Source of the DNA: Streptomyces vietnamensis
Lineage (GTDB): Bacteria; Actinomycetota; Actinomycetes; Streptomycetales; Streptomycetaceae
NCBI RefSeq assembly: GCF_000830005.1
Contig: NZ_CP010407.1
Location: 62,001-126,000, forward strand
Length of the DNA: 64,000 bases
Reading direction: 5' to 3'
Below, piece after piece: positions 51,432 through 61,602 of this stretch (position 1 is the stretch's first letter; each line of letters starts with the position of its first letter). A program made the translations under genes and the position numbers. The notes beneath the pieces were generated by a model. That model did no database searches, was not told where the DNA came from, and worked only from the letters and a program-made list of their open reading frames with translations.

Positions 51432-52529
51432 TCAGCAGATCCGCGGCAACTGCTCTCCGAGTGGCATGTCCACGACGCGAGTGCCACCGAGTCCGGTACG
51501 CGCCACCACCATGCCCGGGTGGGTCTCGACCGCCTCGCCGATCACCGCCGCTCCGGCGCCCATGGGGTGGGCGCGCATCGCGGCCAGCACGGCGTCGGCG
51601 TGGTCACGCGGGACGAAGGCGACGAGCTTGCCCTCGTTCGCCACGTACATGGGGTCGAGGCCGAGCACCGCGCAGGCGTTGCCGACCGCTTCGGGGACCG
51701 GGACGGCGCGCTCCTGGAGGACGACGCCCGTGCCCGACGCCGCCGCGATCTCGTTCAGCGAGGCGGCCAGGCCGCCTCGCGTGGGGTCGCGCAGCACGTG
51801 CAGGTCCCGCGTGACGGCGAGCATCGCCTCGACGAGGCCGCCGAGCGGTGCGCAGTCGCTGGTGATCTCGACACCGAATTCGAGGCCCTCCCGCACGCTC
51901 ATGATCGCCACGCCGTGCATACCGATCGGGCCGCTCACGATCACCACGTCTCCGGGCACCACCCGTTGCGGGCGCAGGTCGACTCCGTCGGGGATCAGCC
52001 CGACCCCCGAGGTGTTGATGTAGACACCGTCGCCGTGGCCGGCCTCCACGACCTTGGTGTCGCCGGTGACGACCTGGACGCCGGCCGCGCGCGCCGCCTC
52101 ACCGAGGGCCTGCGCGACGCGGGCGACCACGTCGGTCTCGACGCCCTCCTCCAGGATGAACCCGCAGGAGAGGTGGCTCGCCCGGGCACCGCTCATGGCG
52201 AGGTCGTTCACGGTGCCGTTGACGGCGAGGTCGCCGATGCTGCCGCCGGGGAAGAACAGCGGGCGCACCACGAAGGAGTCCGTGGAGAACGCCAGGCGGG
52301 CGCCGCCGATCCGGATCTCGGCCGCGTCCGCGGTGTGGGCGAGGGCCGGTCCGCCGTAGGCGGGGGCGAAGACGCCCTCGATCAGCTCGGCGGACAGCGC
52401 TCCTCCGCCGCCGTGGCCCATGACGATGCGCGGGTGGTCGCGCAGGGGCGTCGGACAGGTCCAGGCGAGCATGTCGGGTGCCGGCGGCGCGGCGTCGGCC
52501 GCCGGGGTGGTGCTGACGGTGTCAGGCAA
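51432..52529 (-). CDS. hypE: Hydrogenase maturation factor HypE
   Basis: 365 residues, an AIR-synthase/PurM-fold ATPase. It dehydrates the carbamoyl group carried on its C-terminal Cys to a cyano ligand for the [NiFe] site, and the protein ends exactly in [65 protein letters not shown] and [16 protein letters not shown] are its standard motifs. Its start overlaps hypD by eight bases. Partners are HypF (carbamoyl donor) and HypC-HypD (acceptor). Confidence 0.96.
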   Translation of the reverse strand: MPDTVSTTPAADAAPPAPDMLAWTCPTPLRDHPRIVMGHGGGGALSAELIEGVFAPAYGGPALAHTADAAEIRIGGARLAFSTDSFVVRPLFFPGGSIGDLAVNGTVNDLAMSGARASHLSCGFILEEGVETDVVARVAQALGEAARAAGVQVVTGDTKVVEAGHGDGVYINTSGVGLIPDGVDLRPQRVVPGDVVIVSGPIGMHGVAIMSVREGLEFGVEITSDCAPLGGLVEAMLAVTRDLHVLRDPTRGGLAASLNEIAAASGTGVVLQERAVPVPEAVGNACAVLGLDPMYVANEGKLVAFVPRDHADAVLAAMRAHPMGAGAAVIGEAVETHPGMVVARTGLGGTRVVDMPLGEQLPRIC

Positions 52530-53706
52530 GGGGGCTGCCCTCCAGGGAGGCGGTGACCGGGGACGGGGTGCCGGAGGCCGTGGGGGCCGACGCGGGAGGC
52601 CGCTGTCCCGGGGTTCCCGCGTCGAGCCGCCGGTAGAGGTAATAGGCGGCGCAGGCGCCCTCGCTGGACACCATCGTGGCGCCGAGCGGGGAGCGGGGCG
52701 TGCAGGTGGTGCCGAACGCCTCGCACTCGTTCGGTTTCAGCAGGCCCTGGAGGACTTCGCCGCTGCGGCACTCGGCGGGCTCGCGGGTGTCGATCCCCTC
52801 GACGGAGAAGCGGTGCTCGGCGTCGTGATCGCGGTAGCGTGCGGACAGCCGCCAGCCGCTGTCCGGGATGACGCCGATGCCGCGCCAGGCCCGGTCGGCG
52901 ACCTCGAAGACGTCGCTCAGCATCGCCTGTGCCGCCGGATTGCCCTCGGCTGTCACGGCGCGCTGATAGGCGTTCTCCACCGTGTGCTCGCCCCGCTCCA
53001 GCTGAAGCACGGTCCTGCGTACGCCTTCCAGGATGTCCAGCGGCTCGAATCCGGTGACCACGATCGGCACCTGGTGGCGTCGCGCGAGCTCCGGGTACTC
53101 GGCCGTGCCCATTACGCTGCAGACGTGGCCGGCGGCGAGGAAGCCCTGGACGCGGCACTCAGGTGACCGCATGATCGCGTCGATCGCCGGGGGGACGCGG
53201 ACGTGGGACACGAGCAGGCTGAAGTTGCGGATGTTCCGCTTGCGCGCCTGATGGACCGTCATCGCGTTGGGCGGCGCCGTGGTCTCGAAGCCGATGCCGA
53301 AGAAGACCACCTCCCGGTCGGGGTTCTGCTCGGCGATCCGCAGCGCGTCCAGAGGGGAGTAGACCACCCTGACGTCGCCGCCCTGCCCGCGGACCTGGAA
53401 GAGGTCGCGGCCCGTGCCGGGGACGCGGAGCATGTCGCCGAAGGAGCAGAAGATCACCCCCGGTCGTGAAGCGATCTCCAGGGCCTTGTCGATCATCTCC
53501 AGCGGAGTGACGCAGACCGGACAGCCCGGGCCGTGGATCAGCTCGATCTCGGGCGGCAGGAGCTGGTCGATGCCGTGCCGGATGATGCTGTGGGTCTGGC
53601 CGCCGCAGACTTCCATCAGGGCCCAGGGGCGCGTCACCGTCGCACGGATCTCGTCGAGCAGCCGGCCCGCCAGGTCCGGGTTCTGGAACTCGTCGATGTA
53701 CTTCAC
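52522..53706 (-). CDS. hypD: Hydrogenase maturation factor HypD
   Basis: 394 residues. This Fe-S protein assembles the Fe(CN)2CO unit with HypC. Conserved cysteine motifs are present: [49 protein letters not shown], and the C-terminal [20 protein letters not shown] followed by SEGACAAYY. The start is GTG behind GGGGAGG, overlapping the hypC stop as GTGA. A ~30-residue Pro/Ala-rich tail is extra. Confidence 0.96.
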   Translation of the reverse strand: MKYIDEFQNPDLAGRLLDEIRATVTRPWALMEVCGGQTHSIIRHGIDQLLPPEIELIHGPGCPVCVTPLEMIDKALEIASRPGVIFCSFGDMLRVPGTGRDLFQVRGQGGDVRVVYSPLDALRIAEQNPDREVVFFGIGFETTAPPNAMTVHQARKRNIRNFSLLVSHVRVPPAIDAIMRSPECRVQGFLAAGHVCSVMGTAEYPELARRHQVPIVVTGFEPLDILEGVRRTVLQLERGEHTVENAYQRAVTAEGNPAAQAMLSDVFEVADRAWRGIGVIPDSGWRLSARYRDHDAEHRFSVEGIDTREPAECRSGEVLQGLLKPNECEAFGTTCTPRSPLGATMVSSEGACAAYYLYRRLDAGTPGQRPPASAPTASGTPSPVTASLEGSPLA

Positions 53707-54020
53707 TGCCGCACCTCCCCGCCGACGCCGTCCTGCGCCGGCCACTCGCCGCCCGCGGCCTCTGCGGCCTCCCACGGGTCTCCGAACTCCTCCTGGAGCA
53801 GGCCGAGGGTCTCGAACAGCTCCAGCGTCCGCCGGGCCGACTCCTCGTCGAGCTTCTGGAGGGCGAAGCCCACGTGCACGATGGCGTACTCACCGGGCTT
53901 CAGGTCCGGCAGGTACTCCAGGCACACCTCCTTGACCACGCCGCCGAAGTCGACCGTGGCCATCCGGGTGCCGTCCCGGACCTCGACGTCCAGCACTTTT
54001 CCGGGTACCGCCAGGCACAT
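53703..54020 (-). CDS. hypC: Hydrogenase maturation chaperone HypC
   Basis: 105 residues, beginning [20 protein letters not shown] with the essential N-terminal Cys2. [20 protein letters not shown] and [20 protein letters not shown] complete the OB-fold family signature. It shuttles the iron-ligand complex from HypD to the large subunit. The last ~30 residues are longer than usual. It starts ten bases after hypF. Confidence 0.96.
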   Translation of the reverse strand: MCLAVPGKVLDVEVRDGTRMATVDFGGVVKEVCLEYLPDLKPGEYAIVHVGFALQKLDEESARRTLELFETLGLLQEEFGDPWEAAEAAGGEWPAQDGVGGEVRQ

Positions 54021-54030
54021 GGGTGTCTCC

Positions 54031-56469
54031 TCAGTTTCGCTCTCGTCGTGGTGTGCCGGCGGCCGCCCCGTCCGTGATCCGGGCGGCCACGACGAGCTGG
54101 CCCAGAGCCAGCCCGCCGTCGTTCGGCGGGATCTGACGGTGGCGCAGGACGGTGAAGCCGTCCTCCCGCAGTCCTTCGGCGCAGGCCGAGGAGAGCACCG
54201 TGTTGGCGAACACTCCCCCGGTCAGGGCGACGGTCTCCACGCCGGTCTCGTCGCGGGCGGCGGCGCAGACCACACGCACCCATCGGGCCACGGCCCGGTG
54301 GAACCGCGCCGCGACGACGACTGCGGGGGTCCCGTCCAGCACGTCGGCGACCACCGCCGCCAGCAGGGGTGCGGGATCGGCGGTGAGCGGGGCACCGGGC
54401 TCCGGTGAGCCGAGCCGGAAGGCGTAGCGTGCGTCCTCGGCCACGCCGGGTGCGCGCAGGGCCGCGGCCTCCAGCTCGATCGCGGCCTGCGCCTCGTATC
54501 CGGCGTGCTGGCAGATCCCCACGATCGAGGAGACGGCGTCGAAGAGGCGCCCCATGCTGGACGTGGGCACGCAGTTCAGCTCGCGCTCCAACTGCCTTTC
54601 CAGCAGCGGTAGTTCTCCGGGCTCACAGGCTCGCGCGCAGGGCAGTGCCCGGTCGGCGGCGAGGCCCGCGGCCCGCAGGTGGGACAGAGCCATGCGGTAC
54701 GGCCGGCGTACGGCCGCGTCACCGCCCGGCAGGGGTACGTAGGCCAGGTGCGCGAACCGTCGGAACCCGGCGTAGTCCGCGAGAAGGAACTCGCCGCCCC
54801 ACACGGCGCCGTCGAGGCCGTAGCCGGTGCCGTCGAAGGCAACGCCGATCACGGGACGCGTGCCGTCGAGACCGTTCTCGGCCATCGCCGCCGCGACGTG
54901 CGCGTGGTGGTGTTGTACGGGGACGACGGGCCGTCCCGCCGCGTGTTCGCGGGCCCAGCGGCTGGACCGGTAGACGGGGTGGCGGTCGGCGGCGAGCAGT
55001 TCGGGTCGTACGCCCGTCACGGACTCGAGCCGGCGCTCGGCGGAGGCGAGGGCGAGCTGGGTGGCGAGGTCGTCCATGTCCCCGATGTGGGCGGAGAGCC
55101 AGGCCTGGCGTCCGGCGCCGAGACAGAAGGTGTTCTTCAGGTCACCGCCGACGGCGAGGGCGGGAGCGACGTCGACGGGCAGCGTGACCGGCAGCGGTGC
55201 GTAGCCCCGGGAGCGGCGCAGCGTCAGCTGTTCGCCGTCGCAGACGCGGACGACGGAGTCGTCGCACGGCACATGGATCGGTCGGTCGTGCAGCAGCCAG
55301 GCGTCCGCCAGTCCGGCGAGCCTGGTCAGCGCTTCCGCGTCGTCCGTGACGATGGGCTCGCCCGAGAGATTGCCGCTGGTCATCACCAGCAGGCGGGGCC
55401 CTTCCCGGTCCGCCGCGCCGAGGCCGAGGAGCAGGTGGTGCACCGGGGTGTACGGGAGCATGAAGCCGAGGTCCGGGCTGCCCGGCGCCACCGCCCGCGC
55501 CGGCGCGGCCCCGTGGCGCGGCCGGGCGTCGTCGCGGCGGCGCAGCAGGACGACGGGCCGGACGCGGCCGGTGAGGAGTTCGCGTTCGAGCGGGCCGAGG
55601 TGGACGAGGGGCTCGATGTCGGCGAGGTCCGCGGCCATCATCGCGAACGGTTTGTCACCGCGCGCCTTGCGGCGGCGCAGTTCGGCCACCGCGTCGGGGT
55701 TCGTCGCGTCGCAGGCCAGGTGGTAGCCGCCGAGGCCCTTGACGGCGAGGATCGCGCCGGAGGCGAGCATCCTGCGCGCGGCGGCGACCGGGGCGTCGCC
55801 GGGGTCGGAGGTGAGGCGAGGATGCGGCTCGGGGCCGGAGGGGGCCGGCCGGTCCGGCGTCGTGACCAGCCGCAGCCGCGGGCCGCAGCGGGGGCAGGCG
55901 ACGGGCTGCGCGTGGAAGCGCCGGTCGGCCGGGTCCTCGTACTCCCGGGCGCAGTCCGGACACATCGGGAAGGCGGCCATGGTGGTGTGTACCCGGTCGT
56001 AGGGCAGTCCCGTGACGATCGTGAACCGCGGGCCGCAGTTGGTGCAGGTGATGAAGGGGTGCAGATACCGCCGGTCGGCCGGGTCGGCGAGTTCCGCGAG
56101 GCAGTCCTCGCAGGTGGCCGTGTCCGGCGGGACGAGGGTGCGGACGGCGCCGCCCCGGCGGGAGGGCACGATCGTGAATCCGCTGCCGCCGCTCGCGGTC
56201 ACCTCGGCCGTCTCGACCGACTCCACCCGGGCCAGGGGCGGGGCGTCGGGCGCGAGGCGGGCGCAGAAGGAGGCGACGTCCGCGGGGTCTCCCTCGACCT
56301 CCGCGACGACGCCGTCCGCCGTGTTGGTGACGTGACCGGACAGACGCAGCCCGGTGGCGAGGGCGTAGACGAAGGGCCGGAAGCCCACGCCCTGCACGAC
56401 GCCGCGGACGACGACACGGCTGCGCAGCGGGGCCGTGGCGGGTGCGGGTCCGGGTCGCGCCGTGCTCAC
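54031..56469 (-). CDS. hypF: Carbamoyltransferase HypF
   Basis: 812 residues with the full four-domain layout: acylphosphatase (~15-105, [20 protein letters not shown]); two zinc fingers (~118-200, [38 protein letters not shown]); a YrdC-type carbamoyl-AMP domain (~225-420, [26 protein letters not shown]); and a Kae1-like C-terminal domain ([38 protein letters not shown]). It makes and transfers the carbamoyl group to HypE. Its ATG overlaps the hypB stop by four bases. Confidence 0.97.
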   Translation of the reverse strand: MSTARPGPAPATAPLRSRVVVRGVVQGVGFRPFVYALATGLRLSGHVTNTADGVVAEVEGDPADVASFCARLAPDAPPLARVESVETAEVTASGGSGFTIVPSRRGGAVRTLVPPDTATCEDCLAELADPADRRYLHPFITCTNCGPRFTIVTGLPYDRVHTTMAAFPMCPDCAREYEDPADRRFHAQPVACPRCGPRLRLVTTPDRPAPSGPEPHPRLTSDPGDAPVAAARRMLASGAILAVKGLGGYHLACDATNPDAVAELRRRKARGDKPFAMMAADLADIEPLVHLGPLERELLTGRVRPVVLLRRRDDARPRHGAAPARAVAPGSPDLGFMLPYTPVHHLLLGLGAADREGPRLLVMTSGNLSGEPIVTDDAEALTRLAGLADAWLLHDRPIHVPCDDSVVRVCDGEQLTLRRSRGYAPLPVTLPVDVAPALAVGGDLKNTFCLGAGRQAWLSAHIGDMDDLATQLALASAERRLESVTGVRPELLAADRHPVYRSSRWAREHAAGRPVVPVQHHHAHVAAAMAENGLDGTRPVIGVAFDGTGYGLDGAVWGGEFLLADYAGFRRFAHLAYVPLPGGDAAVRRPYRMALSHLRAAGLAADRALPCARACEPGELPLLERQLERELNCVPTSSMGRLFDAVSSIVGICQHAGYEAQAAIELEAAALRAPGVAEDARYAFRLGSPEPGAPLTADPAPLLAAVVADVLDGTPAVVVAARFHRAVARWVRVVCAAARDETGVETVALTGGVFANTVLSSACAEGLREDGFTVLRHRQIPPNDGGLALGQLVVAARITDGAAAGTPRRERN

Positions 56470-57161
56470 GCGCCGGCCCGGGCCATCACCGGGGTGTGGA
56501 CTTGGTTCCCCTCGGTCGCGGCGAGGGCCCGGTCGAGGAGTACTCCGGCGCCCCGGCCGTCACGCACCGAGCTGAGGACGACCTCGACTCCGGGGTTGAC
56601 CTGCTCCACGTGGGCGCGGAAGGCCGTCTCGTCGAACTCCGCCGCGTCGGCCATGTCGGTCTTGGTGACGATCACCAACTGGGCGAGGCCGAACGCGGTG
56701 GGGTACTTGAGCGGCTTGTCCTCCCCCTCGGTCACCGAGGCGAGTACGACGCGGAGCGACTCGCCCAGGTCGTAGCCGGCGGGGCATACGAGGTTGCCGA
56801 CGTTCTCGACGAACAGCAGCCGGGTGGACTCGGGCAGCCAGTCGTGCAGGTGCCGGGCGACCATGTCGGCCTCCAGATGGCAGAGGCCGTCGGTGAGCAC
56901 CTGCTTGACGGGGGCGCCCGAGCGGGCCAGGCGACGGGCGTCGTTCTCCGTGGCCAGGTCGGCGGTGAGCGCGGCGGCGGCGACGCCCCGTTCACCGGCG
57001 AGGCGCAGTTCACGCTCCAGCAGGGCGGTCTTGCCGCTTCCGGGGCTGGAGAGCAGGTTGACCACCGTGGTGCCGCGGGAGGTCAGTTCGGTACGCAGGA
57101 TCTGTGCCGCGGCCTCGTTCTTGGCGAGAACGGCACGCTGGAGATCGACTGCTCGGCACAT
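56466..57161 (-). CDS. hypB: Nickel-insertion GTPase HypB
   Basis: 231 residues. The SIMIBI GTPase motifs are P-loop LLSSPGSGKTALLERELRLA, ADLATENDARRLARSGAPVK, the nickel/zinc-site Cys-His region GLCHLEADMV, FVENVGNLVCPAGYDLGESL, and VIVTKTDMADAAEFD as the base-specificity loop. It lacks the N-terminal His-rich nickel-storage stretch. It acts with HypA to insert nickel into the large subunit and lies two bases downstream of hypA. Confidence 0.96.
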   Translation of the reverse strand: MCRAVDLQRAVLAKNEAAAQILRTELTSRGTTVVNLLSSPGSGKTALLERELRLAGERGVAAAALTADLATENDARRLARSGAPVKQVLTDGLCHLEADMVARHLHDWLPESTRLLFVENVGNLVCPAGYDLGESLRVVLASVTEGEDKPLKYPTAFGLAQLVIVTKTDMADAAEFDETAFRAHVEQVNPGVEVVLSSVRDGRGAGVLLDRALAATEGNQVHTPVMARAGA

Positions 57162-57163
57162 GC

Positions 57164-57559
57164 TCAGCTCTCCTCGGTGATCGGTTGACGACGTTCTTCG
57201 CGCGCCGCCTCGGGGCCGGCCCAGCGGACCTCGCGGATCTGCAGTTCGCGGCCGGAGACGAGTTCCCCGGCTGCGGCGCCGCAGCCGGGGCAGAGCAGTC
57301 GCGGCGGCATGCCGACCGCCCAGACGTCGGCGCAGGGTTCGCAGCGCGCGGTGCCCGGGACGGTACGGGTGATCAGCTCGGCGCCCTCGACGACGGTTCC
57401 GGCGCAGGCGAGTTCGAAGCAGAAGGCGAGGGCGTCGGCGACGACGCCGGCCAGCTCGCCCACGTCCAGCTCGATGCTGCTGACACCGACGGCGCCGCGG
57501 GACTTCGCCGCGGCCTCGACCTGGTCGACGACGGCGACCGCGAGGGACATCTCGTGCAT
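57164..57559 (-). CDS. hypA: Nickel metallochaperone HypA
   Basis: 131 residues. The N-terminal nickel site MHEMSLAVAVVDQVEAAA (Met1-His2-Glu3) and the structural zinc site (RCEPCADVW and LCPGCGAAAG) are both present. It delivers nickel with HypB. An upstream in-frame extension exists, but the MHE start is required by family knowledge. It is the first hyp gene of the operon. Confidence 0.96.
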   Translation of the reverse strand: MHEMSLAVAVVDQVEAAAKSRGAVGVSSIELDVGELAGVVADALAFCFELACAGTVVEGAELITRTVPGTARCEPCADVWAVGMPPRLLCPGCGAAAGELVSGRELQIREVRWAGPEAAREERRQPITEES

Positions 57560-57695
57560 CGGTCTCCGTCCTGGGCGCGGGTGGGTCTCGGGCGCCATTA
57601 GAGGCCGGGCGGCGGCGGAGTCCCGCCCGGCACGCCGGGACCGCACGGCGGTGTCGTCCGTTCGGTGCAGCCGCCGCCACCGACCCGCGGGTGCG

Positions 57696-57812
57696 TCACA
57701 TCCTGCTGATGCGCAGATAGCGCCGGAGGTCGGGGAGGACTCCGACGACGACGGCCACGACGGCCAGGGCGGCGGTGGCGGCGACTGCGGCGCCGAGGAC
57801 GTTCTTGCGCAT
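57696..57812 (-). CDS. 38-residue membrane peptide of the hydrogenase operon (DUF6893-like)
   Basis: A 38-residue protein behind GGAGAGCACC: one membrane helix (GAAVAATAALAVVAVVVGVL) followed by PDLRRYLRISRM. I recall this as the DUF6893 small-protein family found in such operons. An ATG eight codons upstream is possible. It lies between the maturation protease and hypA. Its role is unknown; it could anchor or modulate the hydrogenase complex. Confidence 0.7.
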   Translation of the reverse strand: MRKNVLGAAVAATAALAVVAVVVGVLPDLRRYLRISRM

Positions 57813-57832
57813 GGTGCTCTCCGTTTCGGTCT

Positions 57833-58363
57833 TCATACGACGGCTTCCTGGCGGACCAGTTCGGTCACCATGCGCACCGCCTCGGGCACGGCCGCGGCGA
57901 CCTGCGGGCTGAGCCCGATGCCCTCGTCGAGGCAGGCCGGTTCGCAGCCGACGACGAGGATCCGCCGTGGCGGCGCGGCCCCGGTTCCCGCGCACAGGGT
58001 GTCGAGCAGGGCGAGGACGGCGTCGGGCGTCATCCGGTGGCCGTCGAGCGGCGCGGGCTCCGTGCCGCGGCCGCGGTCGTCGGCCGCCGAGGCGTCGATC
58101 AGATAGAGCGTCCCCGGTTCACCGCCGCGGGCGGTGACGTCGACGAGGACGAGGGTGTCCCAGCCGTCGAGGAGTTCGTAGGCGAGGTGGACGCCCCGGA
58201 CCCCGACGTCGGCCAGTTCGACGGAGGCGGGGAGTCCCTCGCGGGTGAGCCGCCGCAGGGTCTCCACGCCGAAGCCGTCGTCGCCGAGGAAGATGTTGCC
58301 CACCCCGGCCACGAGGGTGCGGGCCGTGCCGGGCGTCCGGGCCTCGGGCGCGGGGCCGTTCAC
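57833..58363 (-). CDS. Hydrogenase maturation protease (HycI/HyaD type)
   Basis: 176 residues. VAGVGNIFLGDDGFGVETLR holds the nickel-sensing acidic residue, VRGVHLAYELLDGWDTLVLV and DVTARGGEPGTLYLID follow, and the C-terminal region is CEPACLDEGIGLSPQVAAAV. This endopeptidase removes the C-terminal extension of the large subunit after nickel insertion. GTG start behind GGAGG, overlapping the previous stop. Confidence 0.92.
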   Translation of the reverse strand: MNGPAPEARTPGTARTLVAGVGNIFLGDDGFGVETLRRLTREGLPASVELADVGVRGVHLAYELLDGWDTLVLVDVTARGGEPGTLYLIDASAADDRGRGTEPAPLDGHRMTPDAVLALLDTLCAGTGAAPPRRILVVGCEPACLDEGIGLSPQVAAAVPEAVRMVTELVRQEAVV

Positions 58364-59757
58364 ATGTCCTCCAGGGCTTCGACCTCGTCGGGCTTGAAGT
58401 AGAGGAACCGGCCCTGTTCGCGGCGGATGTCGGCGCCCGGGTCGTCCTCCATGGTCACCGCGATGTGGACTCCGCCGTCGACGTCGTGGAGGACGGCCTC
58501 GACCAGTGCGCTGCGCCCGTCGAGGAACAGGTCCTGGGCGTCCGTGCGGCGCAGCCGGGGGCGCAGGAGGACCCTGCCGCCCGCGCGGACCGCGCGTCCG
58601 TCGACGAGGACGTGGTCGCTGCCCGGATCGACGGCGGTGTCGCCGCCCGGGTCCCACCAGGGTGTCTCCGGTTCGAGGATGTTCCCGGCCGGCTTCGGGG
58701 GCCCGGTGACGCTCTGGAGACTCCGTACGGCTCCGTGCAGGCGTTCGAGGACTTCGGGCGGCATGGTGTCCGCGAGCTCGATCACCGCCGCCGCGCGGGC
58801 GTCGGTCCCCCTGGCCTCGCGCTTCTCCTCGTCGGTGAGGGCCGCCGTGCGCAGGGCGAGGATCTCGTCGATCTCGGTCGCGTCGTAGAGGGCGCCGGGG
58901 CTCTCGGGCGCGATGGCCGGATGGTCCTCCAGGATGATCGGCGAGGAGAGCATCAGGTCGTCGCGTCCGGGTTCGCCGGCGAGGACGGGCCAGGTGTGCA
59001 GGTTGCGGCAGGCGGCGACGGCACCCTTCGCCCATTCCGGCGGGTCGGTCATCGACAGGAACGAGCCGCCGTCGATGCGGAGCAGCGTGTGGGCGGCGAC
59101 GAGGGAGTACGGCAGTGCCGCGTGGCGGTCGGTGTCCCCCTCGGCGGTCCAGTCGCTGGTGTTCTCCACCGTGACCGAGAGGCGTTCGACGCGGTACGGG
59201 CCGTCGAGTTCGGCCGCCGAGACCCGCAGGGTGCCGCGAATCTCCTCGCGGCGGCGTACGAGCCGGCCGAGGACGCGTCCCTGGGCGTCGGCGACCTCCT
59301 CCGTCTCCTCGGCGGCGGGGCGGGTGAAGGGCAGGACGGTGCCGTCGCCCCGCAGTTCGGCGACGGGTACGACGAGGGTGACGCGCTCCTCGACGCCCTC
59401 GTCCCAGGCCACCAGGACCCGGTCGGCCAGCCGGAGTTCGCCGGTCGGTGCGTAGGTCCCGTCCTCGCGGAGTTCCTCGACGGTACGCCGCTGGGCGCGC
59501 AGGAAGCGGACCTCCACGGCGAGTTCGGCGCCGGTCCTGGGCTCCATGAGGCACTCGGTGAGCTGGAAGTCGTGTTCCTCGGCGGCGGCGCTCCAGGACG
59601 GCGGCACCAGGACCCCGAACTGCCAGCGGAGCCGGTTCTTCGCGGCGGACGCACGGTACGGGTAGAGGACGTACCCCTCGAAGAGGACGGCGTCGGCGAC
59701 GTGCCGGGCGACGGCGAACCGCGCCTCGGTGCCGGGGGTGAAGGCGACGGTGGTCAT
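58360..59757 (-). CDS. Hydrogenase-operon protein of unknown function
   Basis: 465 residues, starting at the ATG behind GGGGGAGAGG. It begins MTTVAFTPGTEARFAVARHV, followed by VLFEGYVLYPYRASAAKNRL and WQFGVLVPPSW. A beta-rich middle (LRVSAAELDGPYRVERLSVT) and a conserved-looking SPIILEDHPAIAPESPGALY, DATEIDEILALRTAALTDEE region follow. The C-terminal ~90 residues suggest a small beta domain (DPGADIRREQGRFLYFKPDE). It overlaps both neighbours by four bases. Its constant place between structural and maturation genes suggests an assembly or electron-transfer role. Confidence 0.8.
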   Translation of the reverse strand: MTTVAFTPGTEARFAVARHVADAVLFEGYVLYPYRASAAKNRLRWQFGVLVPPSWSAAAEEHDFQLTECLMEPRTGAELAVEVRFLRAQRRTVEELREDGTYAPTGELRLADRVLVAWDEGVEERVTLVVPVAELRGDGTVLPFTRPAAEETEEVADAQGRVLGRLVRRREEIRGTLRVSAAELDGPYRVERLSVTVENTSDWTAEGDTDRHAALPYSLVAAHTLLRIDGGSFLSMTDPPEWAKGAVAACRNLHTWPVLAGEPGRDDLMLSSPIILEDHPAIAPESPGALYDATEIDEILALRTAALTDEEKREARGTDARAAAVIELADTMPPEVLERLHGAVRSLQSVTGPPKPAGNILEPETPWWDPGGDTAVDPGSDHVLVDGRAVRAGGRVLLRPRLRRTDAQDLFLDGRSALVEAVLHDVDGGVHIAVTMEDDPGADIRREQGRFLYFKPDEVEALEDM

Positions 59758-60392
59758 CGTGTCCTCTCCCCCGCCGCTTCGAGCAGGGACTCGACGGTGG
59801 CCTCCCACGACGGGAGGGCCCGGCGCGAGCGGTAGGCGAGCAGGGCGTCCATGGCGTCGCCCGGGAGCCGGATCCATCCGCAGCCGGGGAAGTGCTGGTC
59901 GATCATCTCGCGCCACACCTTCACGGGCATGCGGTGGGAGACCTCCTTGTCCCAGGGAACGGGCTCGACGTGGAAGCCGCCGGCGCCGGTGAAGGCGGTG
60001 CCGGAGAAGAGCAGGAGCAGCGGGACGTCGCCGTCGGAGAGCGCCCGGAAGTAGCGGGACGCGGCGATGTCGGTGTCGTAGGTGCACGGCACGACGAGGT
60101 CGGTCTCGATCTCGCCGGTGAAGCCGGGCACCATGACGGAGGCCTGGGCGAACTGGACCGGGTTGAGGCTGCTGCCCCACCGGGAGCGTTCGCCGAAGAG
60201 GTCGGCCAGGGCCGCGGCCTCGTGGTCGTCGTAGCCGCGCCGGGCGGGTTCGACACGGATCTGGCAGCGCAGGGCCATGGCGTGGACCCGGGTGCCGCCG
60301 GTGGCGGTGATCCGCAGCCGGAACACGAGCGTGGGTCCGGCCGCGTAGGCGTCGGCGCGGACGTCGGTGCAGCTGAAGGAGAACTCGGTCAC
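59754..60392 (-). CDS. DUF6084-type hydrogenase-operon protein
   Basis: 212 residues, GTG start overlapping the previous stop by four bases. FSFSCTDVRADAYAAGPTLV, FRLRITATGGTRVHAMALRC, QFAQASVMVPGFTGEIETDL, VPCTYDTDIAASRYFRAL and a C-terminal helix (EATVESLLEAAG) are visible. The fold looks beta-rich with a helical tail. I recall the family as DUF6084, known from actinobacterial group 1h hydrogenase operons. Function unknown. Confidence 0.78.
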   Translation of the reverse strand: MTEFSFSCTDVRADAYAAGPTLVFRLRITATGGTRVHAMALRCQIRVEPARRGYDDHEAAALADLFGERSRWGSSLNPVQFAQASVMVPGFTGEIETDLVVPCTYDTDIAASRYFRALSDGDVPLLLLFSGTAFTGAGGFHVEPVPWDKEVSHRMPVKVWREMIDQHFPGCGWIRLPGDAMDALLAYRSRRALPSWEATVESLLEAAGERTR

Positions 60393-61048
60393 GGCCTGCT
60401 CCCCTGCGGTTCGCGGGCCAGGCCGCGGACGTGGGCGAAGAGGGCGTCGAGGTCGGCCCGCGCCTCCGCGCCTCCGTCGAAGCCCTGCCAGTGCAGTCGC
60501 ATGCGGCCCACCAGTTCGTAGCAGAGGTCGATCGGCACGAGGAAGCACTCGGTTCGGCCCTCGTGGCGGCGCAGCAGCAGGGCCTCGACGTCGGGTTCGA
60601 GGTGGGCGGCGAGCCGGGTGGCGTCGAGGACGGACCGCCAGGCGTCCTCCTCCAGTTCGCTCTCGGTGGCGCCGGCGGGGCTCGGGTAGAGCACCACCGG
60701 CCGGTCGAGGGCGGAGTTGCGGAAGAAGAACGCGACCGAGACCGGGATCCGCAGCGACTCCCAGGCCCGGTCGTCGATCCGGTGGCCCGGGTCACTCAGG
60801 AAGCGGCCGGGGACCGCCCGGAACCGCCCGGGGGAGGCGGCGGAGCGGTCCATGAGCTGTGCGCACGGGCCGCAGGCGCAGACCAGGGCCCGCTTGTCCG
60901 TGTCGACGAGATGCGGGTGGCGCTCCTCGGCCGCCAGCGGGGCGCCGCACAGTTCGCAGCGCTCCTGGCGGGGCGGGCGGGGAGTGGTGAACCGGCGCAG
61001 GCCGGTGGGCGCCGGGGACCGCACGGCGCTGTTCGGCGGCCCGTTCAC
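60389..61048 (-). CDS. DUF5947-type hydrogenase-operon protein with zinc-knuckle N-terminus
   Basis: 219 residues. It carries an N-terminal metal-binding segment (ERCELCGAPLAAEERHPHLV, ALVCACGPCAQLMD), then a conserved body (RIPVSVAFFFRNSALDRPVV, LYPSPAGATESELEEDAW, ECFLVPIDLCYELVGRMRLH, WQGFDGG). I recall it as DUF5947. It may be a scaffold or accessory protein for Fe-S or cofactor assembly. Junctions on both sides overlap. Confidence 0.78.
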   Translation of the reverse strand: MNGPPNSAVRSPAPTGLRRFTTPRPPRQERCELCGAPLAAEERHPHLVDTDKRALVCACGPCAQLMDRSAASPGRFRAVPGRFLSDPGHRIDDRAWESLRIPVSVAFFFRNSALDRPVVLYPSPAGATESELEEDAWRSVLDATRLAAHLEPDVEALLLRRHEGRTECFLVPIDLCYELVGRMRLHWQGFDGGAEARADLDALFAHVRGLAREPQGSRP

Positions 61049-61602
61049 CGGGCGGCCGATGAGCGGTTGTCCGCGCCCGCGGGCGACGGACGGGTGCCGA
61101 TCTGGAGCAGCGCCGGTTCGCGCGGGGCGCGGCTCTCCAGCTGCACGCAGGTCACCTCGGGGGCGAAACAGGCGAGGGCGTCCACGGCCGCCTGCCGGAC
61201 GGACTCCTGGGTGCCGGAGCAGCCGCAGCCGGTCGAGGCGGTGACCCGCAGCCGCAGCACGCCCGTCGCCGGGTCGAATCCGGCGTTCTCCACGGGCTGC
61301 GGCAGGGCTGCCAGGGCGCGGTCGATGCGGGTCGGCGCGTCCTCGGGGTGCAGCCCGTGCAGGTTGAGGAGGCTCGCGACGAGTTCGTCCGCGAGCAGCG
61401 GGCCCAGCGGGTCGGCGGGCGGACGGGCGGCGGGGCGCCCGAGGAGCTCGACGACGCGGGCGATGCCGCTGCCGTAGAACTCCATGAGGACGCGTACCAC
61501 TTCCTCCGTGGCCGCGCAGGCCTCGTCGTCGCCGTTCTCGGCCAGCCGGCCCAGGACCTCCTCGACCCGCCGGCCCGCCTGTTCGGCGGTGGTCGCGCTC
61601 AT
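61045..61602 (-). CDS. NifU-like protein of the hydrogenase operon
   Basis: 185 residues. The N-terminal half is helical (RRVEEVLGRLAENGDDEACA, FYGSGIARVVELLGRPAARP). The C-terminal half is a NifU-type domain (VLRLRVTASTGCGCSGTQES, VRQAAVDALACFAPEVTCVQ) with a Cys-x-Cys in place of the usual CxxC. It probably serves Fe-S cluster delivery to the hydrogenase. Its ATG overlaps the large-subunit stop. Confidence 0.88.
   Translation of the reverse strand: MSATTAEQAGRRVEEVLGRLAENGDDEACAATEEVVRVLMEFYGSGIARVVELLGRPAARPPADPLGPLLADELVASLLNLHGLHPEDAPTRIDRALAALPQPVENAGFDPATGVLRLRVTASTGCGCSGTQESVRQAAVDALACFAPEVTCVQLESRAPREPALLQIGTRPSPAGADNRSSAAR

Noticed and set aside
53541..56775. Long plus-strand open frames opposite hypC-hypF.
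   Set aside because: They mirror hyp genes read in antisense and contain no recognisable domain or ribosome site.
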